Assembly: GCF_022695595.1 (NCBI RefSeq)
Contig: NZ_CP074380.1
Location: 3,291,001 to 3,355,000, forward strand
DNA: 64,000 bases
Origin: Streptomyces sp. MST-110588
Lineage (GTDB): Bacteria; Actinomycetota; Actinomycetes; Streptomycetales; Streptomycetaceae
Reading direction: 5' to 3'
The position numbers were made by a program, and so were the translations under genes. The notes beneath the pieces are model-generated. The model was not told the DNA's origin. It did not search any database and saw only the letters and a list, made by a program, of their open reading frames with translations. Positions 7,073 through 15,865 of the stretch are shown in pieces (position 1 is the stretch's first letter; the number at the start of each line of letters is the position of its first letter).

Positions 7073-8011
7073 ATGAGCACTGCCGGATCCGGGACGCCTG
7101 GTCCCGTACCCACCGCCCGCACGACCCGTACGCCCGGGACGGCCCACGGTCCCGGAACACCCCATGCCCCGGGAGCGCCCTACGGCCCCGGAACGCCGCA
7201 CGGTCACGGAACACCCCATACGCCGTGTGGGCCCGGGGCGGTCCACAGCTCCGGGACACCGCACACCCCCGGCCCGGGCGCGCGGGTGCCCGGACCGGCC
7301 CGCACGGCGGCCACGGCCGCGCCCACGGCCCTGCCGCCGACCACGCCCACGCCCACGGTCCATCACACCCCCACCCCCACTCCCACGCCTACGCCTACGG
7401 TCCACTCCACGCCCGCCCCCACCGCCGCCGCCGGCCGGTCCGAGCCGACCCGTAACGAGGAGGGCCCCCTGTTCCAGGCGGGTTCGGCGCAGTACCAGCC
7501 GCTGCCGTACCGCAGCCGCTACCGCACCACCGCGCCCGCCGACCTGTGCGGGCTGGGCCTGCCCGAGCTGCGCTCGCTGCGCCGCGACTCCCAGCGTGAG
7601 GAGGCCGACCTGAGCTACGTACGGCGGCTGCTCCAGGGCCGTATCGACATCCTGCGGGCCGAGACCGCCCGCCGCTCCGCGCCGCTGGCGTCGCTGCTGG
7701 ACCGGCTGCCGGAGATCCTGGCGGACCTGCCCTCGCGGCACCGCTCCTCGGCCCGGCACGTGACGCTGGGGACCCCGCACAGCGAGGAGTGCCGGCAACT
7801 GGCCGAGGAGATGCTCGGCGAGGTCCAGCTCTCGGACCTCACGGCCCGTACCGACCAGGAGCTCCAGGACGCCATGGGCCGGCTGATCCGCTATGAGCAG
7901 CAGGTTTCCCGGTGCCGGCAGTCCCTCCAGCGGACCGCGGACGATTGCAGCGCCGAGATCGCCCGAAGGTACCGTGAAGGTGAAGCACAAGTAGACGACC
8001 TGCTCTCCTGA
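7073..8011 (+). CDS. rsiG: RsiG, c-di-GMP-dependent anti-sigma factor for WhiG
   Basis: The C-terminal half (residues 155-312) is a helical hairpin. It contains two exact copies of the RsiG c-di-GMP signature E-x3-S-x2-R-x3-Q-x3-D: Glu177/Ser181/Arg184/Gln188/Asp192 ([16 protein letters not shown]) and Glu275/Ser279/Arg282/Gln286/Asp290 ([16 protein letters not shown]). In S. venezuelae RsiG bound to c-di-GMP sequesters the sporulation sigma factor WhiG. The N-terminal 140 residues are unusual: low-complexity runs of GTPHGPG-like and TPTPTPT units, longer than I remember for family members. ATG 7073 follows GAGGGGACGG; a later start inside the repeats cannot be excluded. whiG itself is not in the window. 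Confidence 0.9.
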   Translation: MSTAGSGTPGPVPTARTTRTPGTAHGPGTPHAPGAPYGPGTPHGHGTPHTPCGPGAVHSSGTPHTPGPGARVPGPARTAATAAPTALPPTTPTPTVHHTPTPTPTPTPTVHSTPAPTAAAGRSEPTRNEEGPLFQAGSAQYQPLPYRSRYRTTAPADLCGLGLPELRSLRRDSQREEADLSYVRRLLQGRIDILRAETARRSAPLASLLDRLPEILADLPSRHRSSARHVTLGTPHSEECRQLAEEMLGEVQLSDLTARTDQELQDAMGRLIRYEQQVSRCRQSLQRTADDCSAEIARRYREGEAQVDDLLS

Positions 8012-8068
8012 CCCTTCGGGCACAGTTCCGGGGGAGGACCGCAGGTCACCTCCCCCGGAAGGCCGACG

Positions 8069-9139
8069 ATGACCTCCTCCCGCCCCGAGAGCCCCGCCGG
8101 GCCGTCCTCCTCCGGCACGGCGCCGTCCTCCGGCTCCGGCATATCCACCGGTGCCCACGGCGCCGGTGACGCCCCCGTCGTCGGTGACGCTCCCGCTCCC
8201 ACGGCGCCCGTCCTCGCCGAGGTCATACGTTCCGGGTTCGTCGAGGGCCGGCACCGCGGGTCGCTGGTGATCCTGGCGGCGGACGGCAGCGTGCAGACGG
8301 CCCTCGGTGATGTCACGGCCCCCGTCTTCCCGCGCTCCACCAACAAGCCGATGCAGGCGTCGGCCGTCCTGCGGGCCGGTCTGGAGCTGGCGGGCGAGCG
8401 GCTGGCGCTGGCCGCGGCCAGCCACTCCGGCGAAAGCTTTCACCTGGACCTGGTGGAGAAGATGCTCGCCGAGTACGGCATCTCCCCCGACCTCCTCCAG
8501 ACCCCGCCCGACCTCCCGCTGGACCCGGCCGAGGCGGAGCGTTACGTGGCGTCCGGGCGGGGCCGCGAGCGCATCACCATGAACTGCTCCGGCAAGCACG
8601 CCGCGATGCTCGCCGCCAGCGCCGCCAACGGCTGGCCGCTGGAGACCTACCTGGACCTGGACCACCCCCTCCAGCAGCTCGTCCTTGAAGAGGTGCGCGC
8701 CGCCAGCGGCGAGCGGGTGGACCACATCGGTACGGACGGCTGCGGCGCGCCCCTGATGGCGATCTCACTGACCGGCCTGGCCCGCGCCTTCCGCCACTTC
8801 GTCCTGGCCGGGCCGGGCACGCCCCAGCGGCGGGTCGCGGACGCCATGCGCGCCCACCCGGAGTACGTGGCCGGCACCCGCCGTCCCGACACCTGGCTGA
8901 TGCGGGCCCTGCCCGGCACGCTGTCCAAGATGGGCGCGGAGGCCGTGCAGGCCGTGGCGCTGCCCGACGGCCGCGCGCTGGCCTTCAAGGTCGAGGACGG
9001 GGCGACCCGTACCCTCGGGCCGATACTGGGCCGCGCGCTGCGCATGATGGGCGTGGACGCGCCGGTCCTGACGCGGATCGAGGACACCCCGCTGCTGGGC
9101 GGCGCCGAGCGCGTGGGGGAGATCCGCGCGGCGTTCTGA
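8069..9139 (+). CDS. L-asparaginase (type II Rhizobium-like family)
   Basis: The 356-residue product belongs to the Rhizobium etli-type asparaginase family (Asparaginase_II), a serine-hydrolase-like fold distinct from the E. coli enzymes. Visible motifs are [35 protein letters not shown] and [11 protein letters not shown], the last two holding the conserved cysteines. It hydrolyses asparagine to aspartate and ammonia. The first 45 residues are a Ser/Pro/Ala-rich extension with no family match; the start could be internal. It follows rsiG by 57 bases on the same strand, so it may share its transcript. Confidence 0.9.
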   Translation: MTSSRPESPAGPSSSGTAPSSGSGISTGAHGAGDAPVVGDAPAPTAPVLAEVIRSGFVEGRHRGSLVILAADGSVQTALGDVTAPVFPRSTNKPMQASAVLRAGLELAGERLALAAASHSGESFHLDLVEKMLAEYGISPDLLQTPPDLPLDPAEAERYVASGRGRERITMNCSGKHAAMLAASAANGWPLETYLDLDHPLQQLVLEEVRAASGERVDHIGTDGCGAPLMAISLTGLARAFRHFVLAGPGTPQRRVADAMRAHPEYVAGTRRPDTWLMRALPGTLSKMGAEAVQAVALPDGRALAFKVEDGATRTLGPILGRALRMMGVDAPVLTRIEDTPLLGGAERVGEIRAAF

Positions 9140-9304
9140 GGGGTTTCCGAGGGGGCGGGGCGCGGTGGTACGCACACATGCGGAGAACGTACGCAGGGCG
9201 TCCGTACGTCCTGTGTACGGCCCTCTCACGGCGCCCCTTGAGGCGCCCTCCGAGGCGCGGAAAACCAGGCGACGTCACGACAGTGGCGTCGCTACCTTAC
9301 GGGC

Positions 9305-10546
9305 ATGAATCTCCAGATCCGTACGGTGGCTGAAGAGGACATACCCGACTGGTTGCAGGCGGTGATGACAGGATTCCTGCGACCGCCGGAGGTCTCCAAA
9401 GAAGACGTCGAGTACCGCACCGCGCACCACGACCCCGAGCGCACGCTGGGCGTCTTCGACGCCGGCCGCTGCGTCGCCACGTTCGAGAGCTTCCCGCAGG
9501 ACCTGACGGTGCCCGGCGGCGCGCGCCTGCCCTCCGACGCCGTCACCCGCGTCACCGTCTCCCCCACCCACCGCCGCCGCGGCCTGCTGACCCGCATGAT
9601 GGACAAGGACCTGCGGGCCGCCAAGGAACGCGGCGACGCCCTGGCCACGCTGATCGCCGCCGAGTACCCCATCTACGGGCGCTACGGCTTCGGTCCCGCG
9701 ACCGGCTTCACCGAGTGGCGGATCGACGTGGCCCGCGCCCGGCTCGACCCGCGGTACGCGGTCCCCGAGGACGGCGGGCGGGTCGACCTCGCCGACGGTC
9801 AGCAGGTCCGCGATCTCGGGCCGAAGCTGTTCGACCGCTTCCGGGACATCGTGCCGGGTTCGGTCTCCCGTAACGAGACGTGGTGGAAGCGGTTCACCGG
9901 CCAGATACGGCTGCCCAGCCATCCCTGGACGGAGCCGTTCCACGCCGTGTACCGCTCGGCGTCCGGCGAGGTGCAGGGCATCGTGACCTACACGGTCGAC
10001 GACAAGTGGGAAGCCAAGCTCCCGCAGAACACCGCCACCGTCCAGCAGTTGATAGCGACCACACCCGCCGCTGAGCGGGCGCTGTGGCACTTCGTGTGCT
10101 CCGTCGACTGGGTCACGTACGTCAAGACCGGGGTGCGCGCGCCCGACGACCTGCTCCCGCATCTGCTCGGCGACCCGCGCGCAGCCGTCGTCCACCAGAC
10201 GGCCGACTACATGTGGCTGCGCCCGCTGGACATCCCCCGGATGCTTCAGGCCCGTACGTACCCGGTCGCCGGCTCCCTGGTCCTGGAGGTCATCGACAGC
10301 GCCGGACTGGCCGGGGGCCGCTTCCTGCTGGATGCCGGACCCGAGGGCGCCACCTGCACCCCCACCACCCGCCCGGCCGACATCGTCCTGCCCGTGAGCG
10401 AGCTGGCGCCGCTGTACATGGGGGACGAGTCCGCCTCGCGGCTGGCCGCCCTCGGCTCGATCGAGGCCGGGCGCCCCTCGGCCCTCGTCACCGCCGACAC
10501 CCTTTTCGGTACGGGGCGCCGCCCCTGGTGCCCGGACATGTTCTGA
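9305..10546 (+). CDS. Eis-type GNAT N-acetyltransferase
   Basis: The 413-residue protein has the Eis layout: an N-terminal GNAT domain with acetyl-CoA loop [17 protein letters not shown] (about residues 80-96), the motif [13 protein letters not shown], a second GNAT-like domain, and a C-terminal sterol-carrier-like domain ending PWCPDMF. Eis proteins use the terminal carboxylate in catalysis, and the final Phe here fits. Mycobacterial Eis acetylates aminoglycosides and lysines at several positions; the substrate here is unknown. ATG 9305 lies close to a CTACCTTACGGGC region that could be the promoter. Confidence 0.9.
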   Translation: MNLQIRTVAEEDIPDWLQAVMTGFLRPPEVSKEDVEYRTAHHDPERTLGVFDAGRCVATFESFPQDLTVPGGARLPSDAVTRVTVSPTHRRRGLLTRMMDKDLRAAKERGDALATLIAAEYPIYGRYGFGPATGFTEWRIDVARARLDPRYAVPEDGGRVDLADGQQVRDLGPKLFDRFRDIVPGSVSRNETWWKRFTGQIRLPSHPWTEPFHAVYRSASGEVQGIVTYTVDDKWEAKLPQNTATVQQLIATTPAAERALWHFVCSVDWVTYVKTGVRAPDDLLPHLLGDPRAAVVHQTADYMWLRPLDIPRMLQARTYPVAGSLVLEVIDSAGLAGGRFLLDAGPEGATCTPTTRPADIVLPVSELAPLYMGDESASRLAALGSIEAGRPSALVTADTLFGTGRRPWCPDMF

Positions 10547-10602
10547 GGCCGCGGCAGTCCGGACGCGTCCGGATCAGCCCGTAACGCCCCGGCCGGTCTC
10601 CG

Positions 10603-10656
10603 CCAGGATGGACGCAAGAACGACTCCGACCAGGATGGACGCATGAACGACTTCGA
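10603..10656 (+). repeat. 27-bp tandem duplication covering promoter -10 and start codon
   Basis: Bases 10603-10629 are repeated at 10630-10656 with only two differences. Each copy holds CAGGAT (a -10 like element), a six-base gap and the GNAT start region. In the second copy the start is ATG (10643); in the first copy the equivalent codon is AAG (10616). The distance from CAGGAT to ATG fits a leaderless start. The duplication must be recent, given its identity. Confidence 0.8.
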
Positions 10657-11164
10657 CGCACCCACCGACGACATCGCTCTGCACCCCGCCCGCCCCGAGG
10701 AGTTGACCGCCGTCGCCGCGCTGCGGTGGCGGTGGTTACAGGAGAGCGGTGGGGCGCCGGTGACCACGCGGGAGGAGTTCGTACATCGTTTCGTGGCCTG
10801 GGCGCGGCAGAACACCTCCTCGCACCGCTGCGTGGTCATGACCCGCGGGGAGGCGGTCATCGGGATGGCCTGGCTGGCGATCACCGGGCGGGTGCCGCAT
10901 CCGGGGGCGCTCGACCGGGCGTCCGGTGACGTCCAGTGCGTGTACGTCGTACCGGACGAGCGCGACGGCGGCCTCGGCGGCCGGCTGATCGGGGCCGTTC
11001 TGGGCCTCGCCCGGGACGCCGGGCTCGAACGGGTGACGGTCCACTCCAGTGACCGGGCGGTCCCGGCGTACGCCCGCCAAGGATTCACCCGGTCCCCGCG
11101 GCTGCTCCAGACCGTCCCGCTGCGGGCACAGGAGGTCGTGGCCACCCGCGACAGGACGCGCTGA
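10643..11164 (+). CDS. GNAT family N-acetyltransferase with a TTA codon
   Basis: The 173-residue protein has GNAT features: the beta-4/alpha-3 region CVYVVPDERDGGLGGRLI (about residues 94-111, acetyl-CoA pyrophosphate loop) and a C-terminal YARQGFTR before the last strand. Acceptor unknown. Codon 32 is TTA (10736-10738, Leu in RWRWLQE), the only clear TTA codon I found in the window, so translation should depend on the bldA tRNA and rise late in growth. The start lies in the second unit of a 27-bp tandem duplication. Confidence 0.85.
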   Translation: MNDFDAPTDDIALHPARPEELTAVAALRWRWLQESGGAPVTTREEFVHRFVAWARQNTSSHRCVVMTRGEAVIGMAWLAITGRVPHPGALDRASGDVQCVYVVPDERDGGLGGRLIGAVLGLARDAGLERVTVHSSDRAVPAYARQGFTRSPRLLQTVPLRAQEVVATRDRTR

Positions 11165-11246
11165 AGGACTTCCCCGGCACGGTGCCCGGCGGTCATAAAG
11201 TGGCCGGGACAGCGCATACCACCACCAGAGCCGGAGGCCGGCGACC

Positions 11247-11678
11247 ATGAGTGAAGCCAACACGCAGCCGCAGGGGCCCGAGTCGATCGAGCACGCGCAC
11301 GACCCGGAGGTGCTCCAGCTCGCGGCCAAGGTGTTCGACCTGGCGCGGCACGGGGACACCGACACGATCGCCGCGTACGTGGACGCCGGCGTACCCGTCA
11401 ACCTCACCAACGACAAGGGCGATTCGCTGGTGATGCTGGCGGCCTACCACGGCCACCTCGACACCGTCATGGCGCTGCTCCAGCGGGGCGCCGACGCCGA
11501 CCGGCCCAACGACCGGGGGCAGACGCCGATCGCCGGGGCCGTCTTCAAGGGCGAGGACGAGATCGTACGGGCGCTGGTGGAGCACGGCGCGGACCCGGCG
11601 GGCGGGACGCCGTCGGCGATCGACACGGCGCGGATGTTCCAGAAGACGGAGCTGCTGAAGCTGTTCGGGGTGGAGTGA
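11247..11678 (+). CDS. Ankyrin repeat protein
   Basis: The 143-residue product has about three ankyrin repeats: VFDLARHGDTDTIAAYVDAG, then GDSLVMLAAYHGHLDTVMAL and GQTPIAGAVFKGEDEIVRAL, each followed by the G-A-D-x loop (GADADRPND, GADPAGG). Small soluble ankyrin proteins of this length are common in Streptomyces and mediate protein contacts; the partner is unknown. ATG 11247 has GGAGG at good spacing. No signal peptide is seen. Confidence 0.9.
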   Translation: MSEANTQPQGPESIEHAHDPEVLQLAAKVFDLARHGDTDTIAAYVDAGVPVNLTNDKGDSLVMLAAYHGHLDTVMALLQRGADADRPNDRGQTPIAGAVFKGEDEIVRALVEHGADPAGGTPSAIDTARMFQKTELLKLFGVE

Positions 11679-11746
11679 CCCGGGCCGCGGCCGGACCGCG
11701 GCCGGGCCGCCACCGGACCGCCTTCGGTCTCTCCTCGATCCGCCCG

Positions 11747-11777
11747 TTGACATGAACTTTACTTGAGGTTTTAGCGT
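11747..11777 (+). promoter_or_regulatory. MerR/SoxR-type promoter with 19-bp spacer and internal dyad
   Basis: A perfect -35 TTGACA (11747-11752) is separated by 19 bases from TAGCGT (11772-11777), the over-long spacing typical of MerR-family activation. The spacer holds CATGAACTTTACTTGAGG (11751-11768), which matches the SoxR box consensus CCTCAAGTTAACTTGAGG at 13 of 18 positions, with a perfect right half. It drives the FMN reductase at 11826. SoxR in S. coelicolor controls a similar NADPH-dependent FMN reductase, so SoxR or another MerR protein is likely; the regulator gene is not in the window. Confidence 0.65.
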
Positions 11778-11825
11778 CGGGGCCGGAAGAGAGCACGCCC
11801 CATCCGCCTTCGGAAAGGCCCCGTC

Positions 11826-12392
11826 ATGTCCGAGCAGCGCTTCACCCTGGCCGTGATCGTCGGCAGCACCCGGGAGGGCCGGTTCGCGCCCGTCGTCGCG
11901 AACTGGTTCGCCGGGCACGCCCGCCGCCGCGCCGGCATCACCGTCGACGTCATCGACCTCGACACCGTCCGCCCCTACGAACTCCGGCACGGCTCCGAGG
12001 AGATGGCGCTGTTCGCCAAGCGCGTCGGGGCGGCGGACGCGTTCGTCGTCATCACCCCCGAGTACAACCACTCCTTCCCCGCACCGCTGAAGCACGCCAT
12101 CGACCTGCTGCACCAGGAGTGGCAGGCCAAGCCGGTGGGCTTCGTGTCCTACGGCGGGATCTCCGGCGGCCTGCGGGCCGTGGAGCAGCTCCGTACGGTC
12201 TTCGCCGAACTGCACGCGATGACGGTGCGCGAGACGGTCAGCTTCTCCATGGCCCACGGCCTCTTCGACGGCGAGGGGCGACTGCGCGAGCCCGCGGCGG
12301 CGGACCAGGCGGCCGACGCCCTCCTCGACCAGGTGACCTGGTGGGCGCTGGCGCTGAAGGAGGCGCGGCGGGTCCGGCCGTACGGCACCTGA
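11826..12392 (+). CDS. NADPH-dependent FMN reductase (flavodoxin-like)
   Basis: The 188-residue protein has the flavodoxin-like fold of the NADPH-dependent FMN reductase family: phosphate-binding loop VIVGSTREGRFAPVVANW (residues 10-27), the FMN-ring segment TPEYNHSFPAPLKHAID, and FVSYGGISGGLRAVEQLR. Such enzymes reduce FMN, quinones or azo compounds with NAD(P)H. It has a close paralogue at 61489-62118 with nearly the same motifs. The promoter in front is MerR/SoxR-type, which suggests induction by redox-active compounds. Confidence 0.9.
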   Translation: MSEQRFTLAVIVGSTREGRFAPVVANWFAGHARRRAGITVDVIDLDTVRPYELRHGSEEMALFAKRVGAADAFVVITPEYNHSFPAPLKHAIDLLHQEWQAKPVGFVSYGGISGGLRAVEQLRTVFAELHAMTVRETVSFSMAHGLFDGEGRLREPAAADQAADALLDQVTWWALALKEARRVRPYGT

Positions 12393-12534
12393 GCGGACCG
12401 GCGTCCGGCGGACCGGAGCGGGCGTTTGCGCCTCCGGGCCCGCCGCCGGCGGCCCTCCGCTTCCGCGCCGGCCCTCCGGTCCCGGGCCGGCCCGCCGGCG
12501 GCTCACCGTCCGCAGGGCCGGCCCGCCCGGCTCC

Positions 12535-13410
12535 TCATCCCAGCAGTTCGATCAGGCCCGAGAGATCCTCCTCACCGTGCCCGTCCGCGATCCGCCGGTC
12601 CATCAGCTCCGCCAGCGGCTCCAGCAGCACGGTGCTGACGCCCTGATCCCGCTGCGTCTGGAGGATGTTGGCGAAACCGGTCCGCTGCATGGCCAAGTTG
12701 GACACCACATTGTCCTCGTACGCCTTGCGGGCGACCTGGTCCGCGTAGTTCGGCACCCCCGCCTCCAGCATCGCCCGCATCCAGGGCATCAGCAGCGACT
12801 CGGTGAACGCGGTGAGTTCGGTGCCCGCCGTACGGGCCAGGGCCAGCGCCTGGATCGCGCCCGACGCCAGCCCGTACAGGGCGGTGAGCAGGGCCAGGTC
12901 GTGCAGGGAGGCCGAGCCCGGGTCCGTACCGAGGTACACGGCCGAGCCCAGTACCTCCAGGTCCGCGCGCCACTCCTGGAACGCGGCCTCCTCGCCGCTG
13001 TAGAGGATGAACGCCTCGGGCGTGGCGATGCCCGGCGGGACGGCCATGATTCCGCCGTCCAGGTAGCGGATGCCGTGCTCCTTCGCCCACGCGGCGGTCT
13101 CCCGGGCCTGCTCGGGCGTGCCGTTGGTGAGGTTGACGACAGTACGGCCGGCCAGCTCCGCGGCGAGCGGGCGCAGCACGCTCTGCACGGTGTCGTGGTT
13201 CAGCAGGCAGACGACCACCAGCGGTCCGGCCGTCACCGCCTCGGCGGCGCTCGCTGCGCGCACCGCTCCCTTGGCCACCAGCGGCTCGGCCTTGGCGGCC
13301 GTACGGTTCCACACCGTCGTGGGCCGGCCGGCCGCCAGGAACGCCCCGGCCAGCGCCGCACCCATGTCGCCCAGCCCGATGACGGACACCGGCGTACGGT
13401 CCTCGCTCAT
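12535..13410 (-). CDS. Imine-reductase-like NAD(P)H oxidoreductase (6PGDH superfamily)
   Basis: The 291-residue product has the N-terminal Rossmann motif VSVIGLGDMGAALAGAFL, the NADPH-phosphate segment TTVWNRTAAKAEPLVAKGA, and a helical C-terminal half with DPGSASLHDLALLTALYGL, the pattern I associate with imine reductases, where the Asp lies at the catalytic position. Alternatives are other beta-hydroxyacid-dehydrogenase-like enzymes. ATG 13410 is preferred because AGGGGAG sits eight bases upstream; an ATG at 13416 is too close to it. The gene is divergent from an HxlR regulator, with an operator-like palindrome between them. Confidence 0.82.
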   Translation of the reverse strand: MSEDRTPVSVIGLGDMGAALAGAFLAAGRPTTVWNRTAAKAEPLVAKGAVRAASAAEAVTAGPLVVVCLLNHDTVQSVLRPLAAELAGRTVVNLTNGTPEQARETAAWAKEHGIRYLDGGIMAVPPGIATPEAFILYSGEEAAFQEWRADLEVLGSAVYLGTDPGSASLHDLALLTALYGLASGAIQALALARTAGTELTAFTESLLMPWMRAMLEAGVPNYADQVARKAYEDNVVSNLAMQRTGFANILQTQRDQGVSTVLLEPLAELMDRRIADGHGEEDLSGLIELLG

Positions 13411-13494
13411 GTTCATAACTCCCCTAATGAAGGCGGTATTTCGTTCTTCGGTGCGCGCGGTATCGATGCTCGTCGGTGACTTAGCATTCAACAA

Positions 13495-13517
13495 GTACCG
13501 ACTAATAAGTCAGGTAC
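13495..13517. promoter_or_regulatory. Palindromic operator between IRED-like gene and HxlR gene
   Basis: GTACCGACT (13495-13503) and AGTCAGGTAC (13508-13517) form an inverted repeat around AATA, with one extra A in the right arm. Related GGTA/TACC words recur at 13515-13536. Its place between the divergent genes fits the HxlR protein controlling both. Confidence 0.5.
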
Positions 13518-13580
13518 GCACCTCCTGGTAAGTACCTGCGCCGGGGGATCGGGAATCGGTGAGTGGGGAGCGGAGCAGGC

Positions 13581-13940
13581 ATGAGGACACGCAAGAGCCC
13601 GTACGAATGCGGTCTGGACGCGGCCGTCGACGTCATCGGCGGCAAATGGAAAGTCCTTCTGCTGTGGGCGCTGCAATCCGGCCCGCGGCGCTTCGGTGAA
13701 CTCAAACGCGATGTGCCGGCCGTCAGCGAGAAGGTGCTCATCCAGCAGTTGCGGGAAATGGAGGAGGACCGCATCGTCCACCGGGAGGTCTACCACCAGG
13801 TCCCGCCGAAGGTGGAGTACTCGCTGACAGAGCTGGGCATGTCGCTGAGTGCGGCGCTGGAGCCGCTCGGGATGTGGGGTCGGGAGCACATGGCCGAGTT
13901 GGAGGCCACATACGACAGCCGTCACCCGCGGGCCTCCTGA
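13581..13940 (+). CDS. HxlR family transcriptional regulator
   Basis: The 119-residue protein has the HxlR winged helix: CGLDAAVDVIGGKWKVLLLW at the N-terminus with the family Cys, RRFGELKRDVPAVSEKVLIQ as helix-turn-helix, and the wing VHREVYHQVPPKVEYSLTE. HxlR proteins often respond to electrophiles or aldehydes through that Cys and control a neighbouring oxidoreductase, here the divergent IRED-like gene. ATG 13581 is preferred over 13563 because GGGGAGCGGAG precedes it. Confidence 0.9.
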   Translation: MRTRKSPYECGLDAAVDVIGGKWKVLLLWALQSGPRRFGELKRDVPAVSEKVLIQQLREMEEDRIVHREVYHQVPPKVEYSLTELGMSLSAALEPLGMWGREHMAELEATYDSRHPRAS

Positions 13941-13979
13941 GCACCACCCCCGCGCAGACGGACGCCTTCGGCCCGCTCG

Positions 13980-15572
13980 TCAGCCGGCGTCGGGCAGCCA
14001 GTTCCCGTGGAAGCCCACCGGCACCCGTACCGGCAGGTGGACGCGGGCCACCGGCTCGCCCGTGATGTCCCGCGCGGACAGGACGACCAGGTCCGTCGCT
14101 CCCCGGCCGGGCTCGAAGACGTACGTCATCAGCCAGCCGTCGTCCTCCTCGGCGTCCGGGCCGCGGGGGATGAACACCGCCTCGCCGACGTCGCCGTGGG
14201 GCGAGAACATCCGCACTTCGCTGGTCCCGCGCTCCAGGTCGTACTTCACCAGCCCCACGCCCAGCCGCTCGGCGGCGGGCCCGCCGGTACCGGTACGGGC
14301 GCCTGGCGCGGCGGGCCCGCCGGACGCCGTAGGGATGCCGGGCGCGGTAGGGATGCCGGGCGCGGTGGGGACGCCGGACACGGCCGGTCCGCCGCGGTCG
14401 GCCAGGTGCCCGCGGATCCGTGCCGAGCCGTAGCCGTCACCGGGCTCCAGCACCCCGTACCCGTACCGGTGGCCCCTGGTCATCCGGCGCGGGTCCACCC
14501 GGGGAAACTCCACCGGCCGGTCGTCCATCCGCTCCTGCCGCACCCGCCCCGCGACCAGGTCCACCGTCCAGCGCTCCAGGCTCGGCGGGTACTCGTCCTC
14601 CCCGACCCGGCCCTTGTCGAACAGCCGGTCGTACCGCACGAGATGGATCGTGATCCGGCTGCCGTCCGCCGACTCGTACGCGTTCATCGGATGGAAGACG
14701 AAACAGGGCCCGACCTCCAGCCAGCGCACGTCCCGCGCACCGCCCTTCCGCGGCAGCACGCCCAGCCGGGGCCGCCGCTCGGGATCCCAGGCGTACGGGA
14801 GGCCGCCCGCGCGCCCGGCCCGGTCCAGGCTGAAGACCACCGGCAGGTCGTACAGCAGCACATACCGCGCCGTGAGCGAGAAGTCGTGCATCATCGGGCG
14901 GCCGTCGACGGGGATGTCGACATACCGCCGTATCCGTCCGTTGGTCGCGGCGACCAGATACTGGACGTAGGGCCAGGCCCAGCAGTACGCCACACAGTGC
15001 AGCTCACCGGTGGCCGGGTCGGTCGTGGTGTGCGCGGCATAGCCGCCGGGGAGGGTGCCGGCGAAGTCGAAGGGGCCGACGGTGTTCAGCTCGTCGTCCA
15101 GCTCGTACGGCAGCGGCCCGCCCTCCACCAGCGCCAGGTTGCGGCCGACGAAGCGGGTGATGTGGGTGTTCGGCGCGAAGTCCATGTCCATGTGGCGCGG
15201 CCCGTGCAGGATCTTCTCGCCCAGCCGCCGGGCGACGGAGTCCGAACGGACCCAGCGGTTGCGGTACCACTGCGCGCGGCCGTCCCGCAGCCGTACACCG
15301 TGCACCATCCCCTCACCGCTGAACCACTGGTACGCCGCCGGGTCGGTCACCGCCAGCGGGTTGGGCCCGTTGCGCAGATAGCGCCCGTTCAGCCCGTCCG
15401 GGATCCGGCCGGTCACCGCCAGGTCGTACGCGGCGATCTCCTCCCGCACGGGGGCGAACAGCCCGCTCAGATACGGATTCGTCCCCGCACCGAGGTCTGC
15501 GCCCGGGTCCGGGGTCGGGCCCGGAGTCGGATTCGGGACGGGACCTGGGTCCGGATACGGGTCATACGTCAT
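13980..15572 (-). CDS. Carotenoid cleavage oxygenase (RPE65 family)
   Basis: The 530-residue protein shows the seven-bladed propeller family motifs: GRYLRNGPNPL near the N-terminus and the four iron-binding histidines in AHTTTDP, MMHDFSLT, FHPMNAYE and the C-terminal FHGNWLP. These enzymes cleave a double bond in carotenoids or stilbenes using Fe(II) and O2. Odd points are a Pro-rich N-terminal run of PxPGPxP units and a repetitive insert before blade seven (around 14280-14395) with near-perfect 18-base units encoding APGIPT. No carotenoid synthesis genes are near. Confidence 0.92.
   Translation of the reverse strand: MTYDPYPDPGPVPNPTPGPTPDPGADLGAGTNPYLSGLFAPVREEIAAYDLAVTGRIPDGLNGRYLRNGPNPLAVTDPAAYQWFSGEGMVHGVRLRDGRAQWYRNRWVRSDSVARRLGEKILHGPRHMDMDFAPNTHITRFVGRNLALVEGGPLPYELDDELNTVGPFDFAGTLPGGYAAHTTTDPATGELHCVAYCWAWPYVQYLVAATNGRIRRYVDIPVDGRPMMHDFSLTARYVLLYDLPVVFSLDRAGRAGGLPYAWDPERRPRLGVLPRKGGARDVRWLEVGPCFVFHPMNAYESADGSRITIHLVRYDRLFDKGRVGEDEYPPSLERWTVDLVAGRVRQERMDDRPVEFPRVDPRRMTRGHRYGYGVLEPGDGYGSARIRGHLADRGGPAVSGVPTAPGIPTAPGIPTASGGPAAPGARTGTGGPAAERLGVGLVKYDLERGTSEVRMFSPHGDVGEAVFIPRGPDAEEDDGWLMTYVFEPGRGATDLVVLSARDITGEPVARVHLPVRVPVGFHGNWLPDAG
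14322..14390. repeat. 18-bp tandem repeat inside carotenoid oxygenase gene
   Basis: Three copies of an 18-base unit with core GTAGGGATGCCGGGCGCG run in frame inside the oxygenase gene and encode a repeated APGIPT/A hexapeptide. The copies are almost identical, so copy number probably varies between strains. The insert lies in a loop between conserved blades and need not harm the fold. Confidence 0.6.
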
Positions 15573-15865
15573 CGTCAGCCACCTCCCCGGCCGCCGCCGG
15601 CGGCGGGGCCCCGCTTACACCCTCCAGCGCGGACGCCCGCCCGTCGACCCCCGCACCCGCACCCGCACGTACGTCCATACGTCCGTGCGGTACGTCTGCG
15701 CTGTATGCCCGCGCCGGGCGCCGGGGGGCGAGGGAATCCTTTCGGCGGCACGCCCCCTCTCGGTCCCTTTCCCCACTTGGGCCTCGCTTCTACCGTGCTT
15801 ACCCCCTGCCCCTCTTGGGGAGAAATCCGATTGCCCCGCATCCCGGCCGGTGATCCCCTGTGCGC
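15573..15865. other. Intergenic region between divergent carotenoid oxygenase and GNAT genes
   Basis: The stretch of 293 bases holds C-rich repeats (CACCCGCACGTACGTCC-like words around 15650-15690) followed by less biased sequence with TTGGGGAGAAATCCG. Both flanking genes start outward, so both promoters should lie here, but I cannot point to convincing -35/-10 pairs. No gene is supported. Confidence 0.4.

Noticed and set aside
7085..7430. CRISPR-like repeat array
   Set aside because: Repeats are short, imperfect, in frame and without spacers of equal length; they encode the rsiG N-terminus.
6899..8725. Upstream extension of the dtd frame (up to 750 residues)
   Set aside because: DTD proteins are about 145 residues and start at MRAVVQR; the extension mirrors rsiG and asparaginase.
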